NCBI GenBank assembly: GCA_964575345.1
Contig: CAZNQD010000002.1
Span: 1 to 64,000, forward strand
DNA: 64,000 bases
Direction of reading: 5' to 3'
Source of the DNA: UBA1402 sp964575345
Lineage (GTDB): Bacteria; Bacteroidota; Bacteroidia; Bacteroidales; UBA1402
Made by a program: the position numbers and the translations under genes. The notes below the pieces were generated by a model. The model ran no database searches. It was given only the letters and a program-made list of their open reading frames with translations, and was not told the DNA's origin. Below are positions 61,494 to 64,000 of this stretch, piece after piece (the first letter of the stretch is position 1; each line of letters starts with the position of its first letter).

Positions 61494-64000
61494 TTATTCT
61501 TTTATATGTAATCCAATGGTTCTTTGCATGGAATAACCGTCATCGTCAATCACTTCCAGATTGAAATAACTGATGCCGTTTGTTTTGTTTTTTGCTTTAA
61601 TCCGGGCCTTGGTTCCTTTAATATGGACTTCAGCCTGAGTTGCCCCCTTTATCTTAAAGACCGGATTGTTGTTGAATCCAAAAAAGAATTCCGGGAGATC
61701 TATAGTGAGGCTTTGATTCTTATCCAGCGAAATTTGAGGTACCGACATCCATTCCAGGTAATCTTCCAAAGCTGTAAATCCGTCCATATCAGGGTCTGCG
61801 TTACTGTCGCTGAAATCGCCTTTGGGAGAATGGGGATTGCTTCCGTGCAGTTTCTCCCACCAGTCGGGCAGGCCGTCATTGTCTGAATCAAAATCATCGG
61901 GACGTCGGGTCTCAGGGTAATCTTCGTAACCTCCTGCATCCTTTTCGTGGTCAATAATACCTTTGTTTTTTGTGGGGTCCTTCGAAGACAATTCAGGAAA
62001 CTCAGCATCAATGGCCACTCTTTTACTGCTGCCTGAATAGGTGTAGCTGCCTTCTGAGGTTTCGCGGAGAATACGCTCATCGTGTTGGTCGGTCAAAGGC
62101 AAATTGCATCCAACGTCGGAGAGTACCGATTTATAAGCCAAAGTTGCCTCCTGGATTCTGGCTAAAGAGGAGAAAAAGGCTGAGTCCACAAAGACTTCCC
62201 AATTGAGTTTTTGTCCGTTGTAAAGGCTATACAATCTGCCGCAGGTATTGTCGCTGCCATCACATAGCGTATTGCCCTCCTGATCAACCATGACGTTGCC
62301 ATCGTAGTAATAACTTTGTGTGCCGGCTCCTACACCTTCGAGCTGGGCATGCAGCATATGGAATTGGGTCGTGGAAGGACCTGTTTTGTAATAGTTGTTT
62401 ACAAAGTTCACCTGATGGGCACCCCCGTCGGTAGCACGAACGCTCCAGTTGTAAACCACATTATTGAAAATATCCAGCTTGCCCGCATAATGTCCGCTGC
62501 CGTCAAGACCCCCGCCCAGGCTCCAGTTGCGGCCGTAGCAATGAGCCAACAAATTGTGATGAAATGAACCTACATCCCCGCCTATGGTGGCCGCATAGCC
62601 GTGTCCGGTGCCCGGAGGATAATTTTTATGATCTGCCAGGTTGAGAGCTTCCGAGATGAGTGTGCGTTGCAGGGTTATATTACGTGCGTTACGTGAGCTG
62701 AAGGCTTCATCACTGGTCCAGCTGATGGAGCAATGGTCAACTATGCTGTGATTGGCGCCGGCCATACCCAAACCGTCCCCGGTAGCTCCGCTGCCCAGAC
62801 GAAAACGCAGAAAGCGGCAAATACTTTCGCTGCCTACGCCAAAAGGAGCAGAACGAATACAGATTCCTTTGCCCGGAGCCGTTTGCCCGGCTATCGTAAT
62901 GTGGCTGTGCCCCTGACTCAAACGTGACTTAAGAGTGATGATGCCGGACACGTTAAAAACGACGGTTCTCGGGCCAATGTCCCGACTGACAGCCTCGCGG
63001 AAACTCCCGGGCCCGTCGTCGTTGAGGTTGCTTACCACCACCACTTTTCCGCCGCGTCCTCCTGTAGCGTAGCGACCGTAACCTTCGGCTCCTCTGAAAG
63101 CCAGCCGACGGGGTTGAAAACTCCAGACATCGCCCCGGGTAATGCTTCCGTTTTCTTCTTGCTGATCGACTCTCCAATAATATCGCTGCAGGCAATACAG
63201 ATCTTGAGCGAGCCAGGAACAATCTGCTTCTGATAAAACAGCTGCAGCCTGCTTGCTGTTTCCTGTTTCTATGCTTGCCACATTGGCTGAGTCGGTGCCA
63301 AAATACAAGTATTGTTTGCTGATTTGTACATTGGGAGCTTTTTGCCAGTTCAAATTCAGGAAGCCCTTATCTGCATCGGCGTGGAGCTCTCCGTCGCCAG
63401 GTGATGGCAGTCTGGCTTGTTTGCTGCGATCTGGAGTATTTATCTCAAATCCGTCCAGACAAATTCCCTGGCCGTCTTCGGAAACAAAGGTCAAAACCAT
63501 TTCCTGCTCTTTGCTTTCTACTTCGAGCATAGTTAATAAGATTGTAGCCAGGCAGTTGTCTTCGACTCTGCAGGTTCTTTCTATCTTTTCATGGATCGGC
63601 TTTCCATCAAGGTATACCGATATCAGTCCAGGTCCATTGCTTGAAGGATTGTTCCAGGAATTGTGAAAAGTTTGCAGACTGTGTTGGCCGGGAGGCAGTC
63701 CTTTTATGCGCATTTCCAGAGCTCCCCTGCCGGCAACGGAGATGCCGTCGTTGGCCAGGCGGGCAAAATAGGGGGATTGTACCTGCATTTTGGACCAGCC
63801 GGTTTCGAGTATTGCTCTATCTGAGTCTGTTGCTTTCAGCTCTACACTGATTCCTGAGAAAACAGCTTTACTGCTTTGTCTTACCGGAACCACCCATGAG
63901 GTATAGCCCGGTTCGTTTACTTCGGACAATCGACGTCCAAATTGATTGATATCTATTTTAATAACAGGGAATTGAGCCTGTAAACAGCTAATAAGGGATA
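61494..64000 (-). CDS. Multidomain pectate lyase-like protein (5' partial), paralogue of the next gene
   Basis: The frame stays open to the window end, so the start is beyond 64000; an internal TTG at 63929 is not the start. The last signal-peptide residues (SCLQAQFPVIKIDIN) precede a sequence homologous to the N-terminus of the downstream paralogue. About 835 residues are visible, with the same architecture: CBM-like domain, fibronectin-III-like domain, beta-helix (GGRGGKVVVVSNLNDDGPGS, HSIVDHCSISWT, HHNLLAHCYGRNW), calcium-binding hinge (DSDNDGLPDWWEKLHGSNP) and C-terminal beta domain. The two genes are 21 bases apart and clearly arose by tandem duplication. Confidence 0.87.
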   Translation of the reverse strand, partial: SLISCLQAQFPVIKIDINQFGRRLSEVNEPGYTSWVVPVRQSSKAVFSGISVELKATDSDRAILETGWSKMQVQSPYFARLANDGISVAGRGALEMRIKGLPPGQHSLQTFHNSWNNPSSNGPGLISVYLDGKPIHEKIERTCRVEDNCLATILLTMLEVESKEQEMVLTFVSEDGQGICLDGFEINTPDRSKQARLPSPGDGELHADADKGFLNLNWQKAPNVQISKQYLYFGTDSANVASIETGNSKQAAAVLSEADCSWLAQDLYCLQRYYWRVDQQEENGSITRGDVWSFQPRRLAFRGAEGYGRYATGGRGGKVVVVSNLNDDGPGSFREAVSRDIGPRTVVFNVSGIITLKSRLSQGHSHITIAGQTAPGKGICIRSAPFGVGSESICRFLRFRLGSGATGDGLGMAGANHSIVDHCSISWTSDEAFSSRNARNITLQRTLISEALNLADHKNYPPGTGHGYAATIGGDVGSFHHNLLAHCYGRNWSLGGGLDGSGHYAGKLDIFNNVVYNWSVRATDGGAHQVNFVNNYYKTGPSTTQFHMLHAQLEGVGAGTQSYYYDGNVMVDQEGNTLCDGSDNTCGRLYSLYNGQKLNWEVFVDSAFFSSLARIQEATLAYKSVLSDVGCNLPLTDQHDERILRETSEGSYTYSGSSKRVAIDAEFPELSSKDPTKNKGIIDHEKDAGGYEDYPETRRPDDFDSDNDGLPDWWEKLHGSNPHSPKGDFSDSNADPDMDGFTALEDYLEWMSVPQISLDKNQSLTIDLPEFFFGFNNNPVFKIKGATQAEVHIKGTKARIKAKNKTNGISYFNLEVIDDDGYSMQRTIGLHIKE

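Overview
The window is a scaffold piece (one run of 100 Ns) from the chromosome of a Bacteroidota member, most likely a polysaccharide-degrading Bacteroidales. Supporting signs are the thrA / phosphoglycerate-mutase-like / thrC threonine operon, the order rpsU-xerC-hpf-tRNAs-tuf-tRNA(Trp)-secE-nusG-rplKAJL-rpoBC, RpoC of 1417 residues, few Shine-Dalgarno sites, and repeated promoter boxes of the Bacteroidota form TTG-N19-21-TAnnTTTG. No rRNA, CRISPR array, insertion sequence, prophage or plasmid gene was seen, and no stretch over 300 bases lacks a gene.

Layout. 1-4537: threonine biosynthesis from aspartate (thrA cut by the window edge). 4575-6942: OPT-family transporter overlapping a PqqD-like protein. 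6939-13332 (minus): AddB-like nuclease and an AddA/RecB-like helicase whose frame is broken by two in-frame TGA codons and one frameshift. 13462-18517: GH3 glycosidase, branched-chain aminotransferase, TrmB, Mrp ATPase. 18525-21326 (minus): rhomboid protease and a two-domain alpha/beta hydrolase. 21412-28425: sulphur amino acid and SAM-recycling genes (diverged SAH-hydrolase homologue, SAH/MTA deaminase, two aminotransferase-fold enzymes, homocysteine methyltransferase) with an FtsX-like permease among them. 28489-33221: GH51 arabinofuranosidase and rhamnose catabolism (rhaB, rhaA, gap, rhaT tail). 33274-41643 (minus): AsmA-like protein, small lipoprotein, topA, gamma-carbonic anhydrase, aminopeptidase P. 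41843-56299: the translation/transcription superoperon with four tRNAs. 56404-64000 (minus): GH2 enzyme and two tandem PL1-like pectate lyases, the last running off the window.

How it fits together. The GH3, GH51, GH2, PL1-like and rha genes point to use of pectin-type plant polysaccharide: lyases cut the galacturonan backbone, GH2/GH51/GH3 trim galactose, arabinose and other side sugars, and rhaT/rhaA/rhaB take up and start to metabolise rhamnose. No SusC/SusD pair or sensor regulator is visible, so this is not a complete PUL within the window.

The points most worth a second look are the broken helicase next to an intact nuclease partner, the artefactual rhaA-rhaT fusion across the N gap, the SAH-hydrolase-like protein lacking the usual catalytic histidines beside a SAH deaminase, the OPT transporter/PqqD-like pair, and the palindrome that overlaps the promoter of the tRNA-tuf operon. 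None is proven to be a new system; the SAM-recycling cluster and the OPT/PqqD pair are the best candidates.
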